Source: a bacterium
Lineage (GTDB): Bacteria > Bacteroidota > Bacteroidia > Bacteroidales > P3
Direction of reading: 5' to 3'
Assembly (NCBI GenBank): GCA_014802725.1
Contig: JAAVBS010000005.1
Location: 1 to 55,615, forward strand
Length of the DNA: 55,615 nucleotides
The position numbers were made by a program, and so were the translations under genes. Of this stretch, positions 7,526 through 17,087 are shown in pieces; the stretch's first letter is position 1; every line of letters begins with the position of its first letter. The notes under the pieces were generated by a model. That model saw only the letters and a program-made list of their open reading frames with translations. It did not search any database and had not been told where the DNA came from.

Positions 7526-9670
7526 TTAGTGAATGTCGCTTTCTTTAATGCCCATGATTTCCAACATCTTGATGGCAGAGTCGGCAATCACGGTACCGGG
7601 GCCGAAGATGGCGCAGGCACCGGCTTTGTAGAGGAAGTCGTAGTCCTGCGGCGGGATAACGCCACCCACGGTCACGAGGATGTCGGGGCGACCCAGCTTC
7701 TTCAGTTCTTCGATAACCTGCGGCACCAGCGTCTTGTGGCCGGCCGCCAGCGAGGAAACACCCAGGATGTGGACGTCGTTCTCCACGGCTTCCTTGGCGG
7801 CTTCCGCCGGCGTTTGGAACAAGGGACCCATGTCCACGTCAAAGCCGAGGTCGGCATAACCCGTGGCCACCACTTTGGCGCCGCGGTCGTGGCCGTCCTG
7901 ACCCATTTTGGCAATCATGATACGCGGCCGACGGCCTTCTTTTTTCGCGAAAGCGTCGGTCATGGCCAAGGCTTTCTTGAACGTTTCGTTGTTTTTGGTT
8001 TCAGATGAATACACGCCGGATATGGTTCTGATGACGGCCTTGTAGCGGCCGAATACTTTTTCCAATGCATAGGAGATTTCGCCCAACGAAGCGCGTTTGC
8101 GCGCCGCGTCGATGGAGAGTTCCAGCAGGTTGCCCTTGCCGGTGCGCGCGCATTCGGTCAGCGCGTCCAAAGCCTTCTCCACTTCGGCCTGGTTGCGGTT
8201 GGCCTTCAGTTTGGCCAAACGTTCCAACTGGGCTTCGCGTACCTTCGTGTTATCGACTTCCAGCGTCTCGATCGGATCTTCTTTTTCCAGACGGTATTTG
8301 TTGACGCCCACAATCGTGTCGGTCTTGGAGTCGATGCGCGCCTGCTTGCGGGCGGCCGCTTCCTCGATACGCATTTTGGGGATACCGGTTTCGATGGCCT
8401 TGGCCATACCGCCGAGTTCCTCAACCTCCTGAATCAATTTCCAAGCCTTGTCCGCCAGTTCGTTCGTCAGCATTTCCACATAGTAGGAGCCGGCCCACGG
8501 GTCAACGACGCGGCAAACCTGGGTTTCTTCCTGAATGTAGATCTGCGTGTTACGCGCGATACGCGCCGAGAAGTCGGTCGGCAACGCGATGGCTTCGTCC
8601 AAAGCGTTCGTGTGCAACGACTGCGTGTGGCCGAGGGCGGCGCCCATGGCTTCGATACACGTACGCGTCACGTTGTTGAACGGGTCCTGTTCGGTCAACG
8701 ACCAACCCGACGTTTGCGAGTGCGTACGCAACGCCATGGATTTGGGGTTCTTCGGGTTGAACTGCTTGACGATTTTGGCCCAAAGCATACGGCCGGCGCG
8801 CATTTTGGCGATTTCCATGAAGTGGTTCATGCCGATGCCCCAGAAGAACGAGAGGCGCGGCGCGAAATCGTCGATGCTCATGCCGGCGTTGATACCGGCC
8901 CGCAGATATTCGAGACCGTCGGCCAGCGTATAGGCCAATTCGATATCGGCCGTGGCGCCGGCTTCCTGAATATGATAGCCCGAAATACTGATGGAGTTGA
9001 ATTTCGGCATATTCTTGGACGTGAATTCGAAAATGTCGGCGATAATCCGCATGGAGGGGAGCGGTGGATAGATGTACGTGTTACGTACCATGAACTCCTT
9101 GAGGATGTCGTTTTGGATCGTACCGCTCAGCTGTTCCATCGACACGCCCTGTTCTTCGGCCGCGATGATGTAGAACGCCAGAATCGGCAATACGGCACCG
9201 TTCATCGTCATGGAAACGGACATCTTGTCGAGCGGAATCTGGTCGAACAGGATTTCCATATCCAAAATGGAGTCAACGGCCACACCGGCCTTGCCGACAT
9301 CGCCCACCACGCGTTCGTGGTCGGAGTCGTAACCGCGGTGGGTCGCCAGGTCAAACGCGATGGAAAGCCCTTTCTGACCGGCCGCCAGGTTGCGGCGGTA
9401 GAAAGCGTTGGATTCTTCCGCGGTCGAGAAACCGGCATACTGACGGATCGTCCACGGCCGCATAACGTACATCGTGGAATACGGGCCGCGCAGGAAGGGC
9501 GCGATACCGGCCGCATAGTTCAAGTGTTCCATGCCGTTCAGGTCTTCCTGCGTGTAAAACGGTCTGACCGGGATCTGTTCCGAGGTCATCCAGGTACGGT
9601 TGCCGGCGGCCTTAGCGCTGTTTTTTTTGCTGTTGGCCTTATAGTCAACCTTTTTGAAGTCAGGTCTCAT
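7526..9670 (-). CDS. mutB: Methylmalonyl-CoA mutase, large (catalytic) subunit
   Basis: The 714-aa B12-dependent enzyme interconverts succinyl-CoA and methylmalonyl-CoA, a step in propionate formation by gut Bacteroidota. The substrate-binding barrel is recognisable ('[47 protein letters not shown]', '[12 protein letters not shown]'). The C-terminal cobalamin domain carries the lower-ligand motif 'DGHDRGAK' plus '[10 protein letters not shown]'. ATG 9670 ([11 protein letters not shown]) fits family starts better than the track ATG at 9682. A promoter lies ~43 nt upstream and a strong terminator follows. The small subunit mutA, usually just upstream, is not here; a divergent gene occupies that place. 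Confidence 0.96.
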   Translation of the reverse strand: MRPDFKKVDYKANSKKNSAKAAGNRTWMTSEQIPVRPFYTQEDLNGMEHLNYAAGIAPFLRGPYSTMYVMRPWTIRQYAGFSTAEESNAFYRRNLAAGQKGLSIAFDLATHRGYDSDHERVVGDVGKAGVAVDSILDMEILFDQIPLDKMSVSMTMNGAVLPILAFYIIAAEEQGVSMEQLSGTIQNDILKEFMVRNTYIYPPLPSMRIIADIFEFTSKNMPKFNSISISGYHIQEAGATADIELAYTLADGLEYLRAGINAGMSIDDFAPRLSFFWGIGMNHFMEIAKMRAGRMLWAKIVKQFNPKNPKSMALRTHSQTSGWSLTEQDPFNNVTRTCIEAMGAALGHTQSLHTNALDEAIALPTDFSARIARNTQIYIQEETQVCRVVDPWAGSYYVEMLTNELADKAWKLIQEVEELGGMAKAIETGIPKMRIEEAAARKQARIDSKTDTIVGVNKYRLEKEDPIETLEVDNTKVREAQLERLAKLKANRNQAEVEKALDALTECARTGKGNLLELSIDAARKRASLGEISYALEKVFGRYKAVIRTISGVYSSETKNNETFKKALAMTDAFAKKEGRRPRIMIAKMGQDGHDRGAKVVATGYADLGFDVDMGPLFQTPAEAAKEAVENDVHILGVSSLAAGHKTLVPQVIEELKKLGRPDILVTVGGVIPPQDYDFLYKAGACAIFGPGTVIADSAIKMLEIMGIKESDIH

Positions 9671-9712
9671 ATAGTTAAACAATTTTTAATTTTCGGTTTT
9701 CTAAAAACGCGG

Positions 9713-9720
9713 CAAATATA
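9713..9720 (-). promoter_or_regulatory. mutB promoter -7 box
   Basis: TATATTTG on the minus strand matches the Bacteroidota -7 consensus TAnnTTTG. It would give a ~40-nt leader before ATG 9670. No clear -33 TTG at standard spacing was seen. Confidence 0.6.
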
Positions 9721-9781
9721 AGGAATTTTTTTGAAAGTGACACGCTTCCCGTCGCGATACAGTACTTTAATAAAAAAAGTT

Positions 9782-9789
9782 TATCTTTG
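9782..9789 (+). promoter_or_regulatory. bamD promoter -7 box, predicted leaderless
   Basis: TATCTTTG matches TAnnTTTG and ends only 4 nt before ATG 9794. If transcription starts at the usual distance, the mRNA begins at or next to the start codon. The -33 element is weak. Confidence 0.6.
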
Positions 9790-9793
9790 TGCT

Positions 9794-10597
9794 ATGTTTT
9801 GGCGTATAATCAAGTATAGTCTTTTGACACTCACGGTGTTATCGTTGACGGGCTGTGCCTATCAGAAAGAGTACAACGCGGTGAGCAAGCGGGGGAGCGC
9901 GGCCGATAAGTTCAATTTCGCCGTCAAAGCCTACGACAAGGGCGACTATAAGAAGGCCATCACGGTGTTCGAAGAGTTGATGCCGGTGTACCGCGGCAAG
10001 GACGATTTCGAAAACCTGCTCTACAACTTGGCCTACGCCTATTTTTACGAGAAGGACTATTACATGGCCTCGTATTATTTCCGGATGTCGGGGCGTATGT
10101 TTCCGGGCAGCGCGTCCATCGAGGAAACGACGTATATGAGCGCCTACTGCAAGTTTTTGGAATCGCCTTACTACAAGTTGGACCAAACGGCCACGGTGGA
10201 AGCCATCAAGCAGTTGCAGCTGTTCATCAACTACTATCCGCACAGCCCCAAGGTTCCGGAAGCGGCGCGCCTTATCGGCGAGCTGCGCGATAAACTGGCG
10301 TTGAAAGCGTTCGAACTGGCCAATATGTATTACAAGCGCAACCTGTATAACGCGGCTTCGATCGCCTATTACAATTTCCTGCGCGACTACCCGGAGTCCA
10401 CCTACCGCGAGGAAGCGGCCTACCGGATGCTCCGCAGCCGGTTCCTCTATGCCGAGAACAGCATACGCGAAAAACAGCCCGAGCGGTATGCGCGCGTGCA
10501 GGAGGCCTACGAGTCGTTCATGCGTTCGTTCGCCGACAGCCGCTACCGCAAGGAAGTGGATAAATATTACGGAATATCACAGTCAAAATTAAAATAA
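9794..10597 (+). CDS. bamD: Outer-membrane assembly lipoprotein BamD
   Basis: The 267-aa protein begins with a lipoprotein signal ending 'TVLSLTGC', then TPR-type repeats with BamD/YfiO character ('FNFAVKAYDKGDYKKAITVFEELMP', 'INYYPHSPKVPEA'). It works with BamA in folding outer-membrane beta-barrels. ATG 9794 is chosen over the track start at 9731 because the lipoprotein signal begins there and the -7 promoter box lies just before it. It is the first gene of the bamD-omega-coaBC/porD-recN-TPR-aroE operon, 3 nt before the omega gene. Confidence 0.92.
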   Translation: MFWRIIKYSLLTLTVLSLTGCAYQKEYNAVSKRGSAADKFNFAVKAYDKGDYKKAITVFEELMPVYRGKDDFENLLYNLAYAYFYEKDYYMASYYFRMSGRMFPGSASIEETTYMSAYCKFLESPYYKLDQTATVEAIKQLQLFINYYPHSPKVPEAARLIGELRDKLALKAFELANMYYKRNLYNAASIAYYNFLRDYPESTYREEAAYRMLRSRFLYAENSIREKQPERYARVQEAYESFMRSFADSRYRKEVDKYYGISQSKLK

Positions 10598-10600
10598 ACG

Positions 10601-10945
10601 ATGGATTACAAGAAAATCAAAGCCTCCCAGGAAGCCATCACGCGGGATGTCTCCAAATTCGACACGCTTACGGGCAATCTGTACGAAACCGTAGTCGTGC
10701 TGTCCAAGCGGGCCAATACGATTTCCTCGGCCCTGCGTCAGGAGTTGGTCAATAAGATTTCGGAATATACGCCGACCGCCGCGGCCCAGGAAGGGGCGGA
10801 GGAAGTCTATGAGAACAAGGAACAGATTGAAATCGCGCGTTACTACGAGCAACTGCCCAAGCCGACGCTGATGGCCGTGCAGGAACTCATGGAAGACGGC
10901 CTTTGCTTCCGTCGTCCGTCCGAAGACGTCGATCCCATCGACTAA
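10601..10945 (+). CDS. rpoZ: RNA polymerase Rpb6/omega subunit
   Basis: The 114-aa protein fits the Bacteroidota Rpb6-like omega family: 'SKFDTLTGNLYETVVVLSKRANTISSALRQELVNKI' covers the conserved core that clamps the beta' subunit. Its place between bamD and coaBC is the conserved order in the phylum. Gaps are 3 nt upstream and 12 nt downstream. Confidence 0.9.
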   Translation: MDYKKIKASQEAITRDVSKFDTLTGNLYETVVVLSKRANTISSALRQELVNKISEYTPTAAAQEGAEEVYENKEQIEIARYYEQLPKPTLMAVQELMEDGLCFRRPSEDVDPID

Positions 10946-10957
10946 GCGGAAACCACC

Positions 10958-12184
10958 GTGTCGTTGCAGGGAAAACATATCGTGTTGGGCGTGAGCGGCG
11001 GCATAGCCGCTTACAAGACGCCGGCCCTCGTGCGTCTGTTCGTGCAGGCGGGGGCGGAGGTGCGCGTCGTGTGTACGGCGCATGCGCTGGAATTCGTCAC
11101 GCCCCTGACGCTGGAAACCGTTTCGGGCAACAGTCTCTATACCGATATGTTCCACCGCGTGGGCGAACGGAGTACGCGCCATGTCCATTACGCCGACTGG
11201 GCCGACGTGCTGCTGGTGGCGCCCGCCACGGCCAACATCTTGGCCAAAATGGCGCACGGTATCGCCGACGACGCGTTATCTACCTTATATTTGGCATTCC
11301 ATAAACCCGTTATCGTTTCGCCGGCCATGAACGTGCATATGTACGAACATCCGGCCACGGTCGAAAACCTGCGGCTGTTGGCGCACCGGGGCGTTCATGT
11401 GCTCGATGCGGCCTACGGGCCGTTGGCCTGCGGCTGTGAAGCCAAGGGACGGATGCCGGAGCCGGAAGAACTCTTCCGTGCAACGGAGGCCGTCTTGACG
11501 CGGGCCGTGGCGGGGGCTGAACCGGCCGGTGCGGAAGCCGCGCCGCTGCGGGGCAAAAAAGTGCTCGTGACGGCCGGTCCCACGCAAGAACCCATCGACC
11601 CCGTGCGTTATATCACCAACCGTTCGTCCGGCCGCATGGGCTTCTGCATAGCCGATGCCTTGCAGCGGCAGGGGGCGGAAGTCTTTTTGGTCAGCGGCCC
11701 GTCGGCCCTGGAACCCCAAACGGCCGTGGCGCATTGGGAAAAGGTTCGTACGGCGCAGGAGATGTACGATTGTCTGTTGCGTTGGTGGCCCGATATGGAT
11801 GCCGGCGTGTTCTCGGCCGCCGTGGCCGACTACCGCGTGCGCGACGTTTCGGATGTCAAGATGAAGAAAACGGGCGGGAACACCGCGCTCGAACTCGTGC
11901 CCAATCCCGATTTGCTGGCCTATGCCGGCGCACACAAGACCGACCGGCAGTGCGTCGTCGGCTTTGCGCTCGAAACCGACCATGCGTTGGCCAACGCCGA
12001 GGAGAAACGGCGTCGGAAGAATGCCGACATCATGGTGCTCAATACGTTGGAAGACGCTGGCGCGGGTTTTGAAACGACAACGAATAAAGTGACGTTCCTT
12101 TATAAAGACGGTACAGTCGAGGCGGGTGAATTGGAAAGCAAGGTGTCCGTGGCCGAAAGGCTCGTGCGGCGGTTGGGCCGCTGT
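10958..12184 (+). CDS. coaBC: CoaBC (phosphopantothenoylcysteine decarboxylase / phosphopantothenate-cysteine ligase), fused in frame to PorD
   Basis: Residues 1-409 of a 710-aa ORF form a complete bifunctional CoaBC, which converts 4'-phosphopantothenate to 4'-phosphopantetheine in CoA synthesis. The CoaC half has 'GVSGGIAAYK', the His region 'RHVHYADWADVLLVAPATAN', 'PAMNVHMYEH' and 'LACGCEAKGRMPEP'. The CoaB half has 'VLVTAGPTQEPIDPVRYITNRSSGRMG', 'SAAVADYRV', 'KMKK' and 'NPDLL'. The start is GTG at 10958. No stop codon separates it from the downstream porD: codon 409 is TGT, directly before ATG 12185. The family normally ends near residue 400-410, so the enzyme itself is intact. Whether it is made alone, as a fusion, or both cannot be told from sequence. 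Confidence 0.9.
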
Positions 12185-13090
12185 ATGGGCGTTTTGACCG
12201 TGTGGTGCCTGTTGCTGTTCGGCGGTGCGGGCCTGCAGGCGCAGGAACTGAACTGCACGCTGCAGGTGGTAAGCACCAAGGTACAGAGCGGCGATAAAAA
12301 GGTGTTCGAGACATTGCAGGACGCTTTGACCGCTTTCGTCAACGGGCAGAAATGGACGAACCTGCAGGTGGGACCCGGCGAGAAAATTCCGTGCAGCATG
12401 ACGATGGAAGTGCAGGAGCGCGACTATACGACGGGCATTACCAAGGCGTATCTAACCGTTCAGGCGCGCCGCCCCGTCTATAACGCTTCGTATCAGACCA
12501 ACCTGCTCAACGTGGTGGACAAGGATTTTACGTTTACCTACAACGCGTTTGACCCCATCGAATTTTCCGACAACAACATATCCTCCAATCTGACGGCCGT
12601 CATCGCGTATTACAGTTACCTTATAATAGGGCTTTATTTAGACAGTTTCGCCCCCAATGCCGGCGAAGTATGCCTGAACAAGGCGGACAATGTCGTGAGT
12701 ATGTGCCAGGGCATGAGCGAACCGGGCTGGAAGTCCGGCGAACGCAACAACCGTAACCGGTATTGGATGATAGAGAATTACCTGAACGGTAACTATGGTG
12801 CCATCCACGACGTGTTGTATCAATACCACCGCAAGGGGCTTGACCTTATGTACGGCAATCCGGCGGACGGCCGGGCCGGTGTTTTGCAGGCCATGAACGC
12901 CCTCAAGGCCTTGAACGATACGCGCAGCGGTCTGCCGTGCAAACTCCTGTTTATGGAAGCCAAGTCCGACGAATTGGTCTCCATGTTTTCGGGGGCGTCG
13001 CAGGATGAACGGCAACAGGCGGTTGCGATACTCAATGCGCTTGACCCGTCCAATGCCCAGAAATATCAGAAAATCCTATCGGCGCGATAG
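12185..13090 (+). CDS. porD: T9SS protein PorD (DUF4835), in frame with coaBC
   Basis: From ATG 12185 this frame encodes a 301-aa protein with a clear signal peptide ('MGVLTVWCLLLFGGAGLQA', then QELNC) and the DUF4835/PorD fold: 'QELNCTLQVVS', 'VFETLQDALTAFVNGQKWT', 'VYNASYQTNLLNVVDKDFTFTY', 'NLTAVIAYYSYLIIGLYLDSF'. DUF4835 is annotated as a T9SS component and usually follows coaBC as a separate gene in Bacteroidota. Length and signal are those of a normal free-standing PorD, so an internal start here is the simplest reading even though the ORF is continuous with coaBC. recN follows after 33 nt. Confidence 0.82.
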   Translation: MGVLTVWCLLLFGGAGLQAQELNCTLQVVSTKVQSGDKKVFETLQDALTAFVNGQKWTNLQVGPGEKIPCSMTMEVQERDYTTGITKAYLTVQARRPVYNASYQTNLLNVVDKDFTFTYNAFDPIEFSDNNISSNLTAVIAYYSYLIIGLYLDSFAPNAGEVCLNKADNVVSMCQGMSEPGWKSGERNNRNRYWMIENYLNGNYGAIHDVLYQYHRKGLDLMYGNPADGRAGVLQAMNALKALNDTRSGLPCKLLFMEAKSDELVSMFSGASQDERQQAVAILNALDPSNAQKYQKILSAR

Positions 13091-13123
13091 GGCTTCGGCC
13101 TTACGGGCCTATGAATCGCCATT

Positions 13124-14809
13124 ATGCTGAAACACCTCTCCATCGAAAATTATGCGTTGATACAATCGGTATCCCTTTCGTTCGGTCCCGGCTTTACCGT
13201 GATTACGGGCGAGACGGGGGCGGGGAAGTCCATTCTGTTGGGCGCGTTGGGCTTGCTGTTGGGCAACCGCGCGGAAACGCAGGTGTTGTTCGACAAGGAG
13301 AAGAAATGCGTGGTGGAAGCCGTATTTGAAATATCGCGGCCGGAGGTAAGCCGCATTTTGGCCGACAACGACTTGGACGAGGCGGAAGACGGCACGTTGT
13401 TGCTGCGCCGCGAAATCACGGCCGCCGGTAAGTCGCGCGCGTTCGTCAACGATACCCCTTGTTCGTTGCCGGTGTTGAAAGCCCTGTCGGCCTACCTTGT
13501 GGACATCCATTCCCAGCATAAGACGATGGACATGGTACGGCCGTCCTTCCTGTTGGAAATCGTGGACGGTTACATTCCGGCGGAAAAGCGCGTGGCGGCC
13601 GAATATGCGCCGCTGTACAAACGCTACGTCCGTGTTCAGGCCGATTTAGAAGCTTTGGTCACGGCGCGTCAGGCCTGGGAACGCGAACAGGACTATTGGC
13701 GCTTCCTTTACGAAGAGTTGGAGGCGATGCAGTTGCAGGCGGGCGAGCAGGCCGAATTGGAGGCCGTGCTGTCGCAACAGCAGCACGCCGAGCAGATCAA
13801 AGAGGCGATGGAAGCGGCGCAGGCGGCTTGGACGCAGGGCGAGGAAGCCATGGAAGCCCGTTTGACCCAAACCGTGCGTCAGTTAAAGAAAATAGCCGCC
13901 TATCACAGCGGTTTGCAGGCCGCTTTGCCGCGTTGGGAATCGGCCCTTATCGAATTGAACGACCTGCAGGGCGACCTGCGGAATTGGAGCGGCGCGTTGG
14001 AATTCTCGCCCGCGGAAAAGGCCGCTACCGAAGAACGGTTGAGTCGTATATATGCATTGGAGAGCAAGCACCGCGTACAGACGGTAGAGGAATTGATAAC
14101 CTTGCGCGATCAAACGGCGCAACGCTTGCAGGCCGAAGACGGGCGGGCGGAAGAGCAACAACGGTTGGAAGCCGAGGCCGCGGAACTGAAATCCGCCTTG
14201 GAGGCGTTGGCCGTCCGTTGGCGCGAAGCGCGTTTGGAGGCCGGCCGCCGCTTGATGGCAAAGACGCAGGAGGCTTTGGCCGATTTGGCCATGCCGGATG
14301 CCACGCTCGTATTACAGTGGGACGAAGAAGCCGATTTTACGCCGCGCGGCAAAGACCGTGTGCGGCTGTTGTTCAACGCCAACCGGGGCGGCGTGCCGGC
14401 CGAATTGGGCAAGGTGGCTTCGGGCGGTGAACTCTCGCGCCTGATGTTGGCCATCAAGTCGGTTATTCATGAAAACAGTTTGATACACTGTTTGATATTG
14501 GATGAAATAGATACGGGCGTCTCCGGCGAAACGGCGGCCAAGATGGCCGTTATGATGCAGCGGATGGCGCAATATATGCAGGTGGTCAGCATCACGCATC
14601 TGCCGCAGATAGCGGCCAAGGCCAACGCGCATTACCGTGTCAGCAAGCAGGTGGCGGGCGACCGTAGCCTCTCGCGCATCGAACCTTTGGATGCAGGGGC
14701 GCACCGCAATGCAATTGCCGCCATGCTCAGCGACGGTACGCCTACGAAGGAAGCTTTGGAAGCGGCGGACGTGCTATTAGAGAAAGGATTGTATGAAAGA
14801 GGAAGTTGA
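13124..14809 (+). CDS. recN: DNA repair ATPase RecN
   Basis: The 561-aa SMC-like protein acts in double-strand-break repair. It has the N-terminal ABC half with 'GETGAGKSILLGAL' (Walker A), a central coiled coil rich in Glu, Gln and Ala (~150-370), and the C-terminal half with 'VASGGELSRLMLAIK' (signature) and 'LILDEIDTGVSGETA' (Walker B). Length is typical. The downstream TPR gene starts inside its last codons. Confidence 0.95.
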   Translation: MLKHLSIENYALIQSVSLSFGPGFTVITGETGAGKSILLGALGLLLGNRAETQVLFDKEKKCVVEAVFEISRPEVSRILADNDLDEAEDGTLLLRREITAAGKSRAFVNDTPCSLPVLKALSAYLVDIHSQHKTMDMVRPSFLLEIVDGYIPAEKRVAAEYAPLYKRYVRVQADLEALVTARQAWEREQDYWRFLYEELEAMQLQAGEQAELEAVLSQQQHAEQIKEAMEAAQAAWTQGEEAMEARLTQTVRQLKKIAAYHSGLQAALPRWESALIELNDLQGDLRNWSGALEFSPAEKAATEERLSRIYALESKHRVQTVEELITLRDQTAQRLQAEDGRAEEQQRLEAEAAELKSALEALAVRWREARLEAGRRLMAKTQEALADLAMPDATLVLQWDEEADFTPRGKDRVRLLFNANRGGVPAELGKVASGGELSRLMLAIKSVIHENSLIHCLILDEIDTGVSGETAAKMAVMMQRMAQYMQVVSITHLPQIAAKANAHYRVSKQVAGDRSLSRIEPLDAGAHRNAIAAMLSDGTPTKEALEAADVLLEKGLYERGS

Positions 14810-16250
14810 CGATGTGTTTATGCCCGAGGACGTGGACCTGTATCAACGCTATTGGGAGGCGCGCACGGACGCATCGGTCTTGATACCGGAATTGGAGGAG
14901 GAAGACTATACCGCCTTGGTCAACATCTGCATGATGAAGCAGGAATATGACAAGGGGATGTTGGTGTTGGACGAGGCGTTGACGCGTTATCCGAACGACG
15001 ATGAGCTGCAGTTGTGCAAGGTGGAGTTGTTGGCCGCGACGGAGAAGACCGACGAGGCCTTTAAACTGTTGGACGAACTCGACGCCTGGTATCCGAACAA
15101 CGAGGAACGCTTGGCCGTCCGGGCTGGGTTATATATGAGTATGGAACGCTACGACGAGGCCGAGCAGTTGTTCCGTCAATACGAAAGTTTGGGGGGCGAC
15201 GCCGGCGTGGCGGCGGCCGGCCTGGCGCAGTGTCTGGCCGTACGCGGGCAACGTATGGAAGGTTTCCGTAAAATCTGTCAATATCTGAAATCGGAGCCGG
15301 ATTCGCCCGAGGTCTGCAACCGGTTTATCGTTTGGGCGATAGAATGGGAAATGTTGAACGAGGCGGCCGAGGTGTTGCATAAGATGACGGCGGAACAGCC
15401 GTACAACAAATATCTGTGGAAGTTGCTCTACGAAGTCTGCGAGATGTTGGAAGACCACGAGGGGGCGAAGGAAGCCAACGAATACACGCTGGCCATCGAC
15501 CCCGACGACTATGAGGCGCACGGCCGCCGTATCCTGTATTCCGACACCTGCGACGCGGCCTTGGTGGAAGACAGTTTCAGCCGTTTTCAGCCCGAAAAGT
15601 GGACCGACACGCAGCGGTTCTATTTTTACAGCATCATGGCCGATTACTATGCCGACCACCGGCAGCCCGAACGCGAGCTGTTTTATATCCGGGAGCTGAT
15701 GAAAGAGCCGTTGGACGACCTTGAGACGGCCGCGTTGAATTACCGTCTGGCCAGCCGGATTTTCAAACACGACGATGTGGCGGCTGTCCGGGAAGCCCTG
15801 TCTTATTTCCGTAAGTCGGCGGAGGCGTCCCGGCACATGGACCGGCATCTGGACGGTATGTTGATTTCCGATATCTATCGCGGCATGGGACAGTGTCTGT
15901 TGCTGTTGGGCGAGGAAGCCGAGGGTATGGCCACTTTGCGCGAAGCCTGGCGTATTTCGTCCGCCAACGAGATGGCGGTTTTCGATTATTTCATCAACCT
16001 GTGTCTCTTGGAAAAATACGGGCAGGCCTTGGAGGATATCGAACTCGGTTTGTCGGAGGAGGCGGACAATGCACGTTATAAGTTGATCAAAGGCGTGGTG
16101 CTGTATCATATGCGTAAGGTGGATCAAGCCGAGACGTGGTTCAAGATGGCGTTTTTGGCGGACAGGGAACTGATAGATGCCACCGCGGAAATCATGCCCG
16201 CCATGATGGAAGTGCCGATGATGCAACGGATTTTGAAAGAATTGGAATAA
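14793..16250 (+). CDS. Cytoplasmic TPR-repeat protein
   Basis: The 485-aa protein consists of degenerate tetratricopeptide repeats ('LVNICMMKQEYDKGMLVLDEALTRYPNDDEL', 'LYMSMERYDEAEQLFRQYESLGG'). It is acidic and has no signal peptide. The start overlaps recN by 17 nt; a second ATG at 14820 (MPEDVDLYQ) would leave a 10-nt gap. Probably a protein-protein scaffold; the partner is unknown. It sits between recN and aroE in the operon. Confidence 0.75.
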   Translation: MKEEVDDVFMPEDVDLYQRYWEARTDASVLIPELEEEDYTALVNICMMKQEYDKGMLVLDEALTRYPNDDELQLCKVELLAATEKTDEAFKLLDELDAWYPNNEERLAVRAGLYMSMERYDEAEQLFRQYESLGGDAGVAAAGLAQCLAVRGQRMEGFRKICQYLKSEPDSPEVCNRFIVWAIEWEMLNEAAEVLHKMTAEQPYNKYLWKLLYEVCEMLEDHEGAKEANEYTLAIDPDDYEAHGRRILYSDTCDAALVEDSFSRFQPEKWTDTQRFYFYSIMADYYADHRQPERELFYIRELMKEPLDDLETAALNYRLASRIFKHDDVAAVREALSYFRKSAEASRHMDRHLDGMLISDIYRGMGQCLLLLGEEAEGMATLREAWRISSANEMAVFDYFINLCLLEKYGQALEDIELGLSEEADNARYKLIKGVVLYHMRKVDQAETWFKMAFLADRELIDATAEIMPAMMEVPMMQRILKELE

Positions 16251-16256
16251 TACGTG

Positions 16257-17087
16257 ATGGATAAACCGAACCCGGCTATCCGACGCTATGGCCTGTTGGG
16301 CTATCCGTTGGGGCATTCGTTTTCGCCCGCTTATTTTCAGGAAAAATTTTCGCGTTTGAGGTTGTCAGACACCCATACCTACGAATTGTTCGCGTTGCGG
16401 CCGGAGGAAATACCGGGCTTGTTGGCGCGCACGGATCTCTGCGGCCTCAATGTAACGATTCCTTACAAACGCGCGTTGTGGCCGTATTTGGCCGGCGCAG
16501 GTGCGGCGGCCACCGCCTTGGGGGCCGTCAACGTGCTGCGTCGCCATCACGGTGCGTGGTGGGGGGAGAATACCGACGTTATCGGCTTTGAACGCTCTTT
16601 GCTTAATTGGCTGGGGCGGGCGGGCGACGGCGCGCCGGAGGCCTTGCGCCATCGCCTGCGGGCGGCGGTCGTATTGGGCGACGGAGGCGCTTCGGCCGCC
16701 ATACAGTACGTATTGCAGAACCTTGGGCTACCGTTCGACGTTGTGACCCGCCGCCCGCGCCCGCTTGACAGCGGGGCCGCCCGCCGCAGCCTGACGTATG
16801 ATGCCTGGCGGCAAGCCGGCGGATTCGAAGCCTACGGCCTCTGCGTGCAGACCACGCCCGTTGGGATGTTTCCGGACGTGGACGGCGAATTGCCGTTGCC
16901 CTACGACAGCCTGGCCGTTTCCCCCGAAAGGCCTTTCTATTTCTATGATGTCGTCTATAATCCCGAACCCACGGCCATGATGCGCCGAATGGCGGCCTTG
17001 GGCGCACAAGTCAAAGGCGGTTTGGAGATGTTGCATTTGCAGGCCGATGCGGCCTGGGAAATCTGGCAGAACGGTGTGTCACATTAA
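16257..17087 (+). CDS. aroE: Shikimate dehydrogenase AroE
   Basis: Reduces 3-dehydroshikimate to shikimate with NADPH in aromatic amino-acid synthesis. Visible motifs are 'GYPLGHSFSPAYFQEKF' (shikimate site), 'GLNVTIPYK' (catalytic Lys), 'ENTDVIGF' (Asp), 'VVLGDGGASAAIQYVL' (nucleotide-binding turn) and 'GLEMLHLQADAAWEIW' near the end. 276 aa from ATG 16257; a GTG lies directly before it at 16254. Its stop overlaps the convergent EEP gene by 4 nt. Confidence 0.95.
   Translation: MDKPNPAIRRYGLLGYPLGHSFSPAYFQEKFSRLRLSDTHTYELFALRPEEIPGLLARTDLCGLNVTIPYKRALWPYLAGAGAAATALGAVNVLRRHHGAWWGENTDVIGFERSLLNWLGRAGDGAPEALRHRLRAAVVLGDGGASAAIQYVLQNLGLPFDVVTRRPRPLDSGAARRSLTYDAWRQAGGFEAYGLCVQTTPVGMFPDVDGELPLPYDSLAVSPERPFYFYDVVYNPEPTAMMRRMAALGAQVKGGLEMLHLQADAAWEIWQNGVSH

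Noticed and set aside
13088-13113. Short imperfect inverted repeat between porD and recN (ggcc-ttac-gggcc)
   Set aside because: The stem is short and not followed by a T-run, and the genes are only 33 nt apart in one operon, so it was not called a terminator.
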